DNA from: Candidatus Kryptoniota bacterium | Lineage (GTDB): Bacteria > Bacteroidota > Ignavibacteria > Kryptoniales > JAKASW01 | Reading direction: 5' to 3' | Length of the DNA: 64,000 nt | Assembly: GCA_036567965.1 (NCBI GenBank) | Contig: DATCTN010000031.1 | Location: forward strand, 186,001-250,000 | Shown: positions 46,685 to 55,866 of the stretch, in pieces | Layout of the letters: each line of letters starts with the position of its first letter | Numbering within the stretch: position 1 is the first letter of the stretch | Notes under the pieces: generated by a model | Database searches by the model: none | Told to the model about the DNA's origin: nothing | The model's input: the letters and a program-made list of their open reading frames with translations, nothing else | Program-made: the position numbers and the translations under genes

Positions 46685-46868
46685 TGTCATTCCGACCTAA
46701 CGAGTCATGATGGAGTCGAGACAAGTGCGCTGAGGAATCCTGGGCGGAAAACCTTACTCCCTCTCCCAAGTAATGAAATCCTGACATATAATATTTCCGC
46801 CAAGACATTTTACGAGTCCAGAAGAAGATTTCTCGTCGTCCCGCAAGCCGGGACTCCTCGAATTGACA
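46685..46868. repeat. Degenerate palindromic intergenic repeat element
   Basis: The segment begins TGTCATTCCGA (46685-46695) and ends with CTCCTCGAATTGACA, whose reverse complement is TGTCAATTCGAGGAG; internal parts read GAGGAATCCTGGG and CTCGTCGTCCCGCAAG. TGTCATTCCGA...GAGGAATC with an inverted copy is a pattern I recall from dispersed repeats in many bacterial genomes. It occupies nearly all of the gap between tolC and the glycosyltransferase. Confidence 0.5.
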
Positions 46869-46895
46869 ATTTTTCCGTTTCATTGGAGTGTTGAC

Positions 46896-48017
46896 GTGAA
46901 GATTCTCCAATCGTGCGGTTCACGTTCATGGGGAGGACTCGAAATGCAAGCGCTTCTCATTACGCGCGAATTACAGAAGCGCGGACATGAAGTCAGTCTC
47001 CTTTGCATTCCGAGGACGACTCTTTTGAAAGAAGCTTACGCCGCTGGTGTTCCCTCACTCGGTCTTCTTGGAAAAGATAACCAGGCAGTCAGTACGATCA
47101 AGGATCTGAGCAAGCTTCTGAAAGGCTACAGCTACGACGTGGTGCATACACATCTGTCACATGATTTATGGTGGCTGGTACCGGCGATGAGACTTTCGGC
47201 GTCGCATGCAAAACTTTTTCTGACCAAGCACGTCGCAAGTGGGGTTAAAAAAAACGATCCACTTCATCGATTTCTTTATGGAAGACTACAGGGAATATTT
47301 GCGATATCGAATTACATAAAAGGAAGCGTCGTCAACACATGTCCGGTTCCGGAAAACGACGTGCATATTATTCCACCCGGGATATCACTCGATGAATTTG
47401 ATCCCAATCTGTATGACAAGACCGTTGTACGCAGAGACCTTGAAATTCCGGAAAACGTAATCCTGGTGGGAATGGCGGGACGAATGTCGCCAGGGAAAGG
47501 ACACGAGGAATTTCTAAAAGCAGCAAAGAAAATTACCGAAGAATCAGAGATGAATTTTCGTTTCCTTATTGTCGGTGGCGCTAGTCACGGCGAAAACGAA
47601 TATGAATTACAAATCAAAAATCTCGTCCATGATCTTGAGCTTGATTCGGCGGTGCGATTAACGGGATTTCGCAAAGATGTTCCGCGCATCATGTCGGCTC
47701 TTGACATTCTCGCATTCCCGTCGCACGAAGAATCCTTTGGCGTAGCACTCACAGAAGCGATGGCAATGAAAGTTCCCGTTGTCGCGAGCGGAAATGCCGG
47801 AGTGCTCGACATAGTTATTGATAATGAAACCGGAATACTCATTCCCCCGAAAGATTACCAGGCTCTCGCCGATGGAATTATGAAACTCGCACGTGATTCA
47901 TCAGTGAGAAGAAGATTCGGAGAAGCGGGAAGAAAACGAGTTGAAGAAATATTCAGCATTCAAGCTGTCGTTGAGAAACTCCAAAATTTTTACTTGGATG
48001 AACATTTTAAAGATTAA
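46896..48017 (+). CDS. GT4-family glycosyltransferase
   Basis: A 373-residue retaining glycosyltransferase of family 4 (GT-B fold). GTG 46896 has GGAG 7 bases upstream and begins the Rossmann start KILQSCGSRSWGGLEMQA. The donor-binding half contains GMAGRMSPGKGHEEFLKAAK and the E-x7-E motif in SHEESFGVALTEAMAMKVPV. It could act on lipid-linked glycans or a secondary metabolite. Its place between a tripartite pump and an ABC exporter suggests the glycosylated product is exported, which is inference. Confidence 0.88.
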   Translation: MKILQSCGSRSWGGLEMQALLITRELQKRGHEVSLLCIPRTTLLKEAYAAGVPSLGLLGKDNQAVSTIKDLSKLLKGYSYDVVHTHLSHDLWWLVPAMRLSASHAKLFLTKHVASGVKKNDPLHRFLYGRLQGIFAISNYIKGSVVNTCPVPENDVHIIPPGISLDEFDPNLYDKTVVRRDLEIPENVILVGMAGRMSPGKGHEEFLKAAKKITEESEMNFRFLIVGGASHGENEYELQIKNLVHDLELDSAVRLTGFRKDVPRIMSALDILAFPSHEESFGVALTEAMAMKVPVVASGNAGVLDIVIDNETGILIPPKDYQALADGIMKLARDSSVRRRFGEAGRKRVEEIFSIQAVVEKLQNFYLDEHFKD

Positions 48018-48040
48018 AGAAAATTCTTAGGTCAATTGCC

Positions 48041-48904
48041 ATGACAGAATCAATATTACAGAATTCGCCTATTGCACAGAACAAAACCAACAAGATCAAT
48101 AATCCGGTCCTTGAGGTAAGAAACCTTACGCGGAGGTTCGGTGATTTTACTGCCGTCGATTCCATTTCTTTTTCTGTAGGATCGGGTGAAGTTTTCGGAC
48201 TTGTTGGCCCAAACGGCGCGGGAAAAACCACGACCATAAAGATGTTAACCACTCTTCTACCCCCGACGTCGGGAATGGCATTGGTTGCTGGACGCGATGT
48301 TGTTCGCCAGGCATCGAGTGTAAGGCGAGTTATCGGTTACGTTCCGCAACTTCTCTCTGCCGACGGAAGTCTCACCGCGTACGAGAATCTTCTGATTTTC
48401 GCCAAGCTCTATGATATTCCGGCAAAGGAGAGAGAAAAACGAATAAGTGATTCGTTGCATTTCATGGGGCTCGCGGATTCCGCCGACAAGCTTGTGCGAA
48501 GCTATTCAGGAGGAATGATTCGGCGGCTGGAGATTGCGCAGGCGGTCCTTCACAGGCCGCACGTTCTTTTCTTAGACGAGCCGACAGTCGGACTCGATCC
48601 CGTAGCTCGCGATACGGTATGGAAATATGTCGGGGCACTCTCCGGGCAAGGGACGACTGTCGTTATGACAACACACTATATGGAAGAAGCAGACTCGATG
48701 TGTAGCAATGTGGCGATAATGAACCATGGAAAAATAGCCGCGATTGGCTCGCCATCAGATTTGAAAGCGTCGATCGGCTACGACGGCGCTACCCTTGACA
48801 AAGTGTTCGAATTTTACGTTGGAAGCACACTCGAAAACAGTGAAACAGGAGAAAGGTTTAAAGATGTCAGAAGGACAAGGCGTACTGCACGCAGGCTTGG
48901 GTAA
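48041..48904 (+). CDS. ABC exporter ATP-binding protein (DrrA type)
   Basis: A 287-residue ATPase: Walker A GPNGAGKTT, signature SYSGGMIRRLEIAQ, Walker B VLFLDEPTVGLDP, and the H-loop TTHYMEEAD. The C-terminal extension is short. The partner permease gene overlaps its end by 41 bases. DrrA-type ATPases energise ABC-2 exporters for drugs or polysaccharides. Confidence 0.92.
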   Translation: MTESILQNSPIAQNKTNKINNPVLEVRNLTRRFGDFTAVDSISFSVGSGEVFGLVGPNGAGKTTTIKMLTTLLPPTSGMALVAGRDVVRQASSVRRVIGYVPQLLSADGSLTAYENLLIFAKLYDIPAKEREKRISDSLHFMGLADSADKLVRSYSGGMIRRLEIAQAVLHRPHVLFLDEPTVGLDPVARDTVWKYVGALSGQGTTVVMTTHYMEEADSMCSNVAIMNHGKIAAIGSPSDLKASIGYDGATLDKVFEFYVGSTLENSETGERFKDVRRTRRTARRLG

Positions 48905-49739
48905 AGAGGTCGTTGTTTCGTCCCGCGAGGGCGGGTTCCCTTCGGAAAAAGTCGGCGTGATCAGTTGGATCAAAAATTTCATAAATAAAACTTTAGTGAT
49001 CACCGAGCTTGAAGTAAGAAAGCTCCGGCATGATCCGACCGAACTTTTTACTCGAGCTGCGCAACCGGCGCTGTGGATGCTGGTCTTCGGCGAAGTGTTC
49101 ACGAGGGTTCGAGCAATACCTACAGGAAACCTTAGCTACTTAGATTTCATGGCTCCCGGCATACTCGCACAGAGCGTTCTATTCGTGGCGATTTTTTACG
49201 GAATCGGAATAATCTGGGAGCGTGACCTTGGCATCGTTCACAAATTTCTTGCAAGTCCGACCCCCAGGGCGGCACTCGTTCTTGGAAAAGCACTCTCAGC
49301 CGGAGTGCGAGCTCTTTCACAGGCGGTAATCATCTACTTGCTCGCATTACTGTTGCATGTAAAACTGTCGTGGGAACCGCTGTCGCTTCTCGGAATCGCG
49401 CTAGCGGTAATTTTAGGCGCGGCACTCTTCTCAACTTTTTCTTTGATAGTTGCATGCATCGTGAAAACACGCGAGCGTTTCATGGGAATCGGACAGGTAC
49501 TTACGATGCCACTCTTCTTCGCCAGCAACGCGATATATCCGATTTCGATCATGCCGGACTGGCTGAAAGTGATTGCGCACATAAACCCGCTCACTTATGA
49601 AGTTGATGCGTTGAGAGCCATGATGCTGGTTGGTGGAACGAGTGTATATGGAATTTCTACCGACTTTGTCGCACTAATTGTTTCAATAATCGTACTCGTC
49701 GCAATCGGAGCAAAGCTTTATCCCTCCGTTGCGAGATAA
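48864..49739 (+). CDS. ABC-2 type exporter permease (DrrB type)
   Basis: A 291-residue membrane protein with six hydrophobic helices; the family signature near the end reads INPLTYEVDALRAMM. ATG 48864 follows AAAGG at a normal distance and overlaps the ATPase gene, indicating coupled translation; an earlier in-frame ATG at 48795 would give an unlikely hydrophilic extension. Together with the ATPase it forms an exporter, substrate unknown. Confidence 0.9.
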   Translation: MSEGQGVLHAGLGKEVVVSSREGGFPSEKVGVISWIKNFINKTLVITELEVRKLRHDPTELFTRAAQPALWMLVFGEVFTRVRAIPTGNLSYLDFMAPGILAQSVLFVAIFYGIGIIWERDLGIVHKFLASPTPRAALVLGKALSAGVRALSQAVIIYLLALLLHVKLSWEPLSLLGIALAVILGAALFSTFSLIVACIVKTRERFMGIGQVLTMPLFFASNAIYPISIMPDWLKVIAHINPLTYEVDALRAMMLVGGTSVYGISTDFVALIVSIIVLVAIGAKLYPSVAR

Positions 49740-49746
49740 CCCTGGA

Positions 49747-49823
49747 AGTCGGAAGCAAGATGCGAAGAACGAAAGACAAGAAACAAGAACCTGATTCCGT
49801 CCTCTTGTCTCTTGCTTCTGACT
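49747..49823 (+). repeat. Long bulged inverted repeat, possibly a terminator
   Basis: AGTCGGAAGCAAGA (49747-49760) pairs with TCTTGCTTCTGACT (49810-49823) with one G-T pair, and GACAAGA (49775-49781) pairs with TCTTGTC (49803-49809). ACTGTTTTT follows. It lies 8 bases after the ABC-2 permease stop and may end that transcript. The GAAGCAAGA/GACAAGA units look like a dispersed repeat. Confidence 0.5.
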
Positions 49824-49845
49824 ACTGTTTTTAAAGGAGGAAAAA

Positions 49846-50556
49846 ATGTCGGATAAAAAAGATTTCGTTGAATTAAAAGTGTCAGACGGCACGACAATGG
49901 CCGCTTATGTCGCACGACCTGGCGGATCCGGAAAACATCCCGGGATCATGGTGTTCCAGGAAGCATTCGGTGTTAACGCCTACATCCGCGATGTCGCCGA
50001 CCGGCTCGCGACGGAAGGTTTCACGGCAATCGCCCCGGAGCTTTTCCATCGGACTGGCCCCGGTTTTGAGGGAAGCTATACTGATTTTGCCACGACGCAG
50101 GTGCATACGACGAAGTTGACCAACGAAGGCCTGGCAGCGGACATTAACGCTGCATACGACTGGCTGACGAAGGATACCCTGACAGATTCTCAAAACGTTT
50201 CTTCAATTGGCTTCTGCATGGGCGGAAGGGTCTCGTTCCTCGCCGATTCAGTTGTACCATTGAAAGCCGCTGTGTCTTTCTATGGCGGTGGAATCGCACA
50301 AGGTTTACTCGATCGCGCAAAAAATCTTCACGGCCCGATTTTATTATTTTGGGGAGGACTAGACAAGCACATCCTGCCCGAACACACCCGCGCCGTTGAA
50401 GATGCACTTCGTGCCGCCGGAAAGGAGTTCGGCAACATCACTTTTTCCTACGCAGACCACGGGTTCTTCTGCGATCAGCGCGCAAGCTATAATGAGAAGG
50501 CTTCGAAACAGGCATGGGCGATGACGCTGGAATTTCTGAAGTACCAACTTAAATAA
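49846..50556 (+). CDS. Dienelactone hydrolase family protein
   Basis: A 236-residue alpha/beta hydrolase of the dienelactone hydrolase family, with an AAGGAGG ribosome site. Catalytic triad visible: Cys in GFCMGG, Asp in GGLDKHI, His in ADHGFFC. Family members open dienelactones or hydrolyse small carboxylic esters. It is the first of six oxidoreductase or hydrolase genes on this strand; the pathway is unknown. Confidence 0.9.
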   Translation: MSDKKDFVELKVSDGTTMAAYVARPGGSGKHPGIMVFQEAFGVNAYIRDVADRLATEGFTAIAPELFHRTGPGFEGSYTDFATTQVHTTKLTNEGLAADINAAYDWLTKDTLTDSQNVSSIGFCMGGRVSFLADSVVPLKAAVSFYGGGIAQGLLDRAKNLHGPILLFWGGLDKHILPEHTRAVEDALRAAGKEFGNITFSYADHGFFCDQRASYNEKASKQAWAMTLEFLKYQLK

Positions 50557-50632
50557 TAATCGAAATTCAAATTGCAGAGATCGAAACTCTTTATCTTAAA
50601 GGTTTGACTAAATAATTAATGGTCGTGTTGTA

Positions 50633-51694
50633 ATGAGTAAATTATTATCCCCTATCTCAATCCGCGAATTGCATTTCAGGAATAAAATTTTCGTTTCTCC
50701 AATGTGTCAGTATTCTGCCGTCGCCGGAATTCCGAACGATTGGCACCTGGTCCACCTCGGGAGCAGGGCAGTCGGAGGTGCCGGACTGGTGATGACTGAG
50801 GCGACCGCCGTCTCGCCGGAAGGGAGAATTTCTCCCGCCGACCTCGGGATATGGTCCGACGAACAGGTGGGTGCATTTTCCAGGATAACGGATTTCATCA
50901 CGAAACAGGGCGCAGTGCCCGGGGTACAACTGGCGCATGCCGGGAGGAAGGCTTCGACAAAAGTGCCGTGGGAGGGAGACGGTGCTGTCACCGACGGAGG
51001 ATGGGAACCGGTCGCACCGAGCCCGGTGAAGTTCGCAGATAATTACCTGCAGCCATGTGAAATGTCGGTCGCCGATATTGAGAGGGTGGTGAGCTGCTTT
51101 GCAGAAGCCGCCCGCAGGAGTCTCGCTTCCGGTTTCCGGGTAGCGGAGATTCATATGGCACACGGTTACCTGATTCATGAGTTTCTTTCTCCGCTTTCGA
51201 ACAAGAGAAAGGACAAGTATGGCGGCAGGCTTGAAAACCGTACACGATTTTCTCTCGAAGTCGCAAGAGCCGTCAGGGAAGTCTGGCCCGAAGAGCTGCC
51301 GCTTTTCGTGAGGATATCTGCGACGGACTGGGTCGAGGGCGGCTGGGAGATCGAGCAGTCGATACAACTCGCCGGGCGGCTGAAAGAGGCCGGCGTCGAC
51401 CTGATTGACGTGTCATCAGGCGGGAATGTCGCCGGCGCAAGAATTCCTGCTGCACCGGGATACCAGACCGGTTTTGCCGAACGGATCCGGCGCGAAGCGG
51501 GGATCATGACCAGCGCAGTCGGCCTCATCACCGACCCGCGCCAGGCGGAACACATTCTTGTCACGGGACAGGCGGACGTCATCACAATGGCAAGGGAGTT
51601 TCTTCGCGATCCGTATTTCCCACTCCATGCCGCGAAAACTCTTGGCGACGATCCTCCATACCCGCCACAATACTTAAGGGCAAAACCTAAATAG
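50633..51694 (+). CDS. Old yellow enzyme, YqjM/NamA-type NAD(P)H:flavin oxidoreductase
   Basis: A 353-residue FMN enzyme reducing activated C=C bonds. N-terminal SPMCQYSA is the YqjM-type signature with the redox-tuning Cys and a Tyr; HLVHLGSRAVGG, the active-site pair in QLAHAGRK and HMAHGYLIHEFLSP are conserved. Length matches bacterial YqjM (about 340). No good ribosome site precedes the ATG. Likely role in detoxifying unsaturated carbonyls, inferred from family and from the neighbouring reductases. Confidence 0.9.
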   Translation: MSKLLSPISIRELHFRNKIFVSPMCQYSAVAGIPNDWHLVHLGSRAVGGAGLVMTEATAVSPEGRISPADLGIWSDEQVGAFSRITDFITKQGAVPGVQLAHAGRKASTKVPWEGDGAVTDGGWEPVAPSPVKFADNYLQPCEMSVADIERVVSCFAEAARRSLASGFRVAEIHMAHGYLIHEFLSPLSNKRKDKYGGRLENRTRFSLEVARAVREVWPEELPLFVRISATDWVEGGWEIEQSIQLAGRLKEAGVDLIDVSSGGNVAGARIPAAPGYQTGFAERIRREAGIMTSAVGLITDPRQAEHILVTGQADVITMAREFLRDPYFPLHAAKTLGDDPPYPPQYLRAKPK

Positions 51695-51739
51695 AAACCG
51701 AATACAGAACATTCGTAGGTCGCTTTCGGAAAGAGAAAA

Positions 51740-52750
51740 ATGAAAACAAGATTTCTTGGAAACACCGGGGTCAGAGTATCCGAAATTTGTTTTGGTGCGA
51801 TGACTTTCGGCGGAAAAGGTTATTGGACAAATATCGGACAGGTCGGCCAGAAGGAGGCCGACGAACTCGTGAGTATGGCAATCGACTCCGGGGTCAATTT
51901 CTTCGACACTGCAGACGTGTATTCCGAGGGGCTGTCAGAGCAAATTCTGGGTAAGGCTCTCGGTACGCGGCGCAATAACATAGTCCTGGCAACGAAAGTC
52001 AGAGGACGAACATCGCCCGGTCCGAACGATATCGGGTTGTCGCGCAAGCACGTAATCGAATCGTGCAACGCAAGCCTGAAAAGGCTCGGCACAGATTACA
52101 TAGACCTGTATCAGGTTCATAGTTTCGATCCCCGGACCCCGCTCGAAGAAACTCTCCGCACACTTGACGACCTGGTGAGAGAAGGAAAAGTCAGGTATAT
52201 CGGCGTATCAAACTTCACAGGCTGGCAGCTTATGAAAGCGCTCGCAATTTCTGAAAAACAGAACCTCGAAAGGTTCGTCACGCTCCAGGCACATTATTCG
52301 CTAATAGCCCGCGATCTTGAGAACGAACTCGTTCCACTTTCGCTGGATCAGAAGCTCGGAATTCTTCCCTGGAGCCCGTTAGGCGGAGGTTTCTTAACGG
52401 GAAAATACAGGCGTGGCAAGGCTCGCCCCGAAGGAGCAAGAAGATCTAATCCTACAAATCAGTTTCTCCAGTTCGACGAGGAGAAAGGATACGATATTGT
52501 CGATGAGCTGGAAATAATTGCAGGGAGCCACCGCGCGACGATTACTCAAGCAGCCCTGAACTACCTACTGCGGAAGCCGGGCGTCACGTCAGTCATAATC
52601 GGCGCAAGGAACAAAGAACAGCTGGTGGATAACCTGAAGACGACGGATTGGGAGATGACTCCGGACGAAGTTATTCGGCTCGACGAAATCAGCAAACCGC
52701 CCCGGGTCTATCCGTACTGGATGCTCGAAAGAATGTCGCAGGACAGATAA
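51740..52750 (+). CDS. Aldo/keto reductase 1
   Basis: A 336-residue NADPH-dependent carbonyl reductase with a TIM barrel. The catalytic tetrad is seen as Asp in FFDTAD, Tyr in VYSEG, Lys in VLATK and His in YQVHSFD. It is less similar to the two aldo/keto reductases downstream (53558, 54716) than they are to each other. It ends 2 bases before the SDR start. Confidence 0.9.
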   Translation: MKTRFLGNTGVRVSEICFGAMTFGGKGYWTNIGQVGQKEADELVSMAIDSGVNFFDTADVYSEGLSEQILGKALGTRRNNIVLATKVRGRTSPGPNDIGLSRKHVIESCNASLKRLGTDYIDLYQVHSFDPRTPLEETLRTLDDLVREGKVRYIGVSNFTGWQLMKALAISEKQNLERFVTLQAHYSLIARDLENELVPLSLDQKLGILPWSPLGGGFLTGKYRRGKARPEGARRSNPTNQFLQFDEEKGYDIVDELEIIAGSHRATITQAALNYLLRKPGVTSVIIGARNKEQLVDNLKTTDWEMTPDEVIRLDEISKPPRVYPYWMLERMSQDR

Positions 52751-52752
52751 CC

Positions 52753-53502
52753 ATGAAACTGAAAGACAGAGTGGCGATAGTCACCGGCGGCGGAAGGGGA
52801 ATCGGAAAGGCAATTGCACAGGAGTTTGCCCGCGAAGGCGCCAGAGTTGTCGTCACGGCTGCGCGGAACAGGAATGAAATTGAAAATGTCGCCGCGGCGA
52901 TTGACGGCGTACCGGTGCTTGCAGACATTTCAGACAAAAGCCAGGTTGAGGCACTTCTTACCTCGGTCGTTTCCAAGTTCGGAAGGATCGACATCCTCGT
53001 GAACAATGCCGCACGTGGAATGAAATTCATCAATGGTGATTTCATGACGCAGCCGAAACCGTTTTGGGAATCGGATCCCGACTTGTGGCGAATGATCATT
53101 GATACAAACATAAACGGCGTCTATCTGATTACCCGGGCCGTTATCCCGCATATGCTCCGGAGAAAGTACGGGAGGATCATTAACATTTCGATCAATCAGG
53201 AGACCATGAAGCGCAGGGGCTTCACTCCTTACGGCCCGTCCAAAGCGGCGCTCGAGTCGATGAGTACGATCTGGGCTCAGGAGCTGGATGGAACGGGGAT
53301 AACGATGAACCTTCTCCTCCCGGGCGGGGCAACGAATACGGGCATGATCCCCGACTCGTTCCCCGAAGTGCAGAGAAATAAACTGATCGATCCGGCAGTG
53401 ATGGGACCGCCAGCTGTCTATCTTGCTTCCGAGGAAGCCGGCGGAATCAACGCGCAACGGATAGTCGCCGTAGATTGGAACAAAGAACGGAATTCGTATT
53501 AA
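52753..53502 (+). CDS. Short-chain dehydrogenase/reductase
   Basis: A 249-residue classical SDR. ATG 52753 begins right after the upstream stop; the frame is open further back but only inside the reductase gene. Cofactor motif TGGGRGIG, NNAA in the core, and catalytic YGPSKAA (Tyr-x3-Lys) with the Ser in NISINQE. Substrate unknown. Co-transcribed with the aldo/keto reductases. Confidence 0.92.
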   Translation: MKLKDRVAIVTGGGRGIGKAIAQEFAREGARVVVTAARNRNEIENVAAAIDGVPVLADISDKSQVEALLTSVVSKFGRIDILVNNAARGMKFINGDFMTQPKPFWESDPDLWRMIIDTNINGVYLITRAVIPHMLRRKYGRIINISINQETMKRRGFTPYGPSKAALESMSTIWAQELDGTGITMNLLLPGGATNTGMIPDSFPEVQRNKLIDPAVMGPPAVYLASEEAGGINAQRIVAVDWNKERNSY

Positions 53503-53557
53503 TGACAAAGAAAAATGAATCTCGGAGCCTCTTCACAGAAAACACATGGAGCATGCA

Positions 53558-54544
53558 ATGAAACAGAGAGAACTCGGCAAATCCGGTTTAAAAGTATCCG
53601 CCATCGGCCTCGGTTGCATGGGGATGTCCGAATTTTACGGACCCAGGAATGATGAGGAGTCGGTAAGAACCATCCGCCGGGCAATCGAGCTCGGTATAAA
53701 TTTCTTCGACACGGCTGACATGTACGGTCCTTTCATCAACGAAGAGCTTGTTGGGAAAGCGTTGAAACCACAGAGAGATAAAGTGATTATCGCAACGAAG
53801 TTCGGAAACGTTCGCGGCCCGAACGGCGAGCGGCTCGGCATCAACGGAAAGCCGGATTATGTCCGCAAAGCCTGTGAGGCGAGCCTGAAAAGACTTGGCA
53901 TCGACACTATCGACCTCTATTACCAGCATCGTGTCGATCCGACCACGCCGATAGAAGATACGATCGGAGAAATGTCGAAGCTCGTTGATGAAGGAAAAGT
54001 CCGGTTCCTGGGGATGTCCGAAGCGGCTCCACAGACGATACGTCGCGCCAGCAAGGTTCACCGGATTGCGGCACTCCAGACCGAATACTCACTCTGGACG
54101 CGCGACATAGAGTCGGAAATTCTCCCTACCATCCGCGAGTTGGGTATCGGCCTTGTTCCGTACAGTCCTCTCGGAAGAGGGTTCCTGACGGGCGCCATAA
54201 AGTCGACAGACATTCTCCATGAAACTGATTTCAGGCGGACCAATCCGCGGTTCCAGGGAGAGAACATAAAAAAGAATCTGAACATCGTCTCTGTGATCGA
54301 AGAGATGGCGAAAGCAAAGAAGTGCACACCCGCTCAGCTCGCCCTTGCCTGGGTTCTTGCTCAGGGTAATGACATCGTGCCAATCCCGGGAACAAGACGG
54401 ATCAAATATCTCGAAGAGAACGCTGCAGCGGTTTCGGTCAAATTGTCGTCAGACGATCTGAAGAGACTGAACGATGCTATCCCTGTCGGCGCAGCGGCGG
54501 GCCTTCGGTATCCTGAAGCAGCAATGGATTCGGTGAACAGATAG
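53558..54544 (+). CDS. Aldo/keto reductase 2
   Basis: A 328-residue aldo/keto reductase. ATG 53558 is preferred (GGAG 6 bases upstream); ATG 53546 is possible. Tetrad: Asp in FFDTAD, Tyr in MYGPF, Lys in IIATK, His in YYQHRVDP. The sequence from [27 protein letters not shown] on is closely similar to the copy at 54716, a tandem paralogue. Such AKR13-like enzymes reduce aldehydes or ketones. Confidence 0.9.
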   Translation: MKQRELGKSGLKVSAIGLGCMGMSEFYGPRNDEESVRTIRRAIELGINFFDTADMYGPFINEELVGKALKPQRDKVIIATKFGNVRGPNGERLGINGKPDYVRKACEASLKRLGIDTIDLYYQHRVDPTTPIEDTIGEMSKLVDEGKVRFLGMSEAAPQTIRRASKVHRIAALQTEYSLWTRDIESEILPTIRELGIGLVPYSPLGRGFLTGAIKSTDILHETDFRRTNPRFQGENIKKNLNIVSVIEEMAKAKKCTPAQLALAWVLAQGNDIVPIPGTRRIKYLEENAAAVSVKLSSDDLKRLNDAIPVGAAAGLRYPEAAMDSVNR

Positions 54545-54715
54545 ACCAAGTTTCAAAAGTCAGAACCCAGAAGTAAATCTTAAAAGTAAAAAGTGGTCGT
54601 GCAGTGAGTATGGCTCCGGTCGGTATGGGCCCATAGAGCAAATCAATAATAAAAATTATTCATTCAACGGTTTTGACTTTTTTGTGCTTCGTGAAGAATT
54701 CTAGAAAGGTGGAAC

Positions 54716-55702
54716 ATGGAAACCAGAAAACTCGGTAAACCAGGATTAGAGGTATCGGCAATCGGACTTGGTTGCATGGGAATGTCTCAGTCATACGGGC
54801 AGGGAGATGAAGCTGAATCTCTTGCCACACTCGAGCGCGCGGTTGAACTCGGATTGAATTTCTTCGACACGGCGGACGTGTATGGGCTCGGCGCGAACGA
54901 AATACTCGTCGGCAAAGGACTTAAGAAACATCGCGGGAGAGTTATCATCGCGACGAAATTCGGATTCATGCGCTCCAAGAACGGAATTCTTACAGGTGTA
55001 AACGGAAAGCCCGAGTACGTGAGGCAATGCTGTGAGGCGAGTCTGAAAAGACTGGGAACTGATGTGATTGATCTTTATTACGCGCATCGTATGGACCCGA
55101 ACACGCCTATCGAAGAGACTGTTGGCGCGATGTCACGACTCGTCGAGGAAGGAAAGGTAAGATTCCTGGGGTTATCGGAAGCATCGGTCGCTTCATTGAA
55201 AAAGGCGAACTCGGTGCATCAAATCACGGCCCTGCAAAGCGAGTATTCTCTGTGGACGAGAGACATAGAGGCAGGAGTTCTCGCTGCATGCCGTGAGCTC
55301 GGCATAGCGGTTGTCCCTTTCAGTCCGCTCGGCCGCGGTTTTCTCAGCGGTACTGTCAAGGACAACTCCAAATTCGGAGCGGGTGATTTCAGATTGGATA
55401 ATCCTCGATTTACCGGCGATAATTTCACGAAGAATCTTGCGTTCCTTGGAAAGATCGAAGCACTGGCCGCCGAGAAGAAATGTACAACGGCACAGCTCGC
55501 GCTTTCATGGGTGCTTGCGCAGGGAAAAGACGTCGTTCCGATTCCCGGCACTAAGAGGCGAAAGTATCTTGAAGAAAACGTAGCTGCGCTTCAGGTAAAT
55601 CTTGCGGCAGAAGATCTTCGAAGAATTGACGAGGTCGTGCCACCCGGCGCTGCTGCCGGTGAGAGGTACAATGCCGCAATGATGAAGAACGTAAACAAAT
55701 AA
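54716..55702 (+). CDS. Aldo/keto reductase 3
   Basis: A 328-residue aldo/keto reductase closely related to the preceding gene, with an AAGGTGG ribosome site. Tetrad: Asp in FFDTAD, Tyr in VYGLG, Lys in IIATK, His in YYAHRMDP. The 171-base gap before it has no clear signal. A bidirectional terminator follows at 55816. Confidence 0.9.
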   Translation: METRKLGKPGLEVSAIGLGCMGMSQSYGQGDEAESLATLERAVELGLNFFDTADVYGLGANEILVGKGLKKHRGRVIIATKFGFMRSKNGILTGVNGKPEYVRQCCEASLKRLGTDVIDLYYAHRMDPNTPIEETVGAMSRLVEEGKVRFLGLSEASVASLKKANSVHQITALQSEYSLWTRDIEAGVLAACRELGIAVVPFSPLGRGFLSGTVKDNSKFGAGDFRLDNPRFTGDNFTKNLAFLGKIEALAAEKKCTTAQLALSWVLAQGKDVVPIPGTKRRKYLEENVAALQVNLAAEDLRRIDEVVPPGAAAGERYNAAMMKNVNK

Positions 55703-55815
55703 TTTTGAAATTATAATTCGACCCTGGAAAACCTCTTCTCGGAGAATCAGCCGTTATTTCGACCAGGGCAGAATTCATGAAGAAATCCCTCACAGGGTTA
55801 TGAAGGCGCAGAAAT

Positions 55816-55844
55816 AAAAACGTCCCGCATCGCGGGACGTTTTT
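55816..55844. terminator. Bidirectional terminator between convergent genes
   Basis: AAAAACGTCCCGC pairs perfectly with GCGGGACGTTTTT (13 pairs) around ATC. With A- and T-runs at both sides it works in both directions, ending the aldo/keto reductase operon and the minus-strand gene at 55867. Confidence 0.9.
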
Positions 55845-55866
55845 GTCAGTTCATATTTAATTTTGA

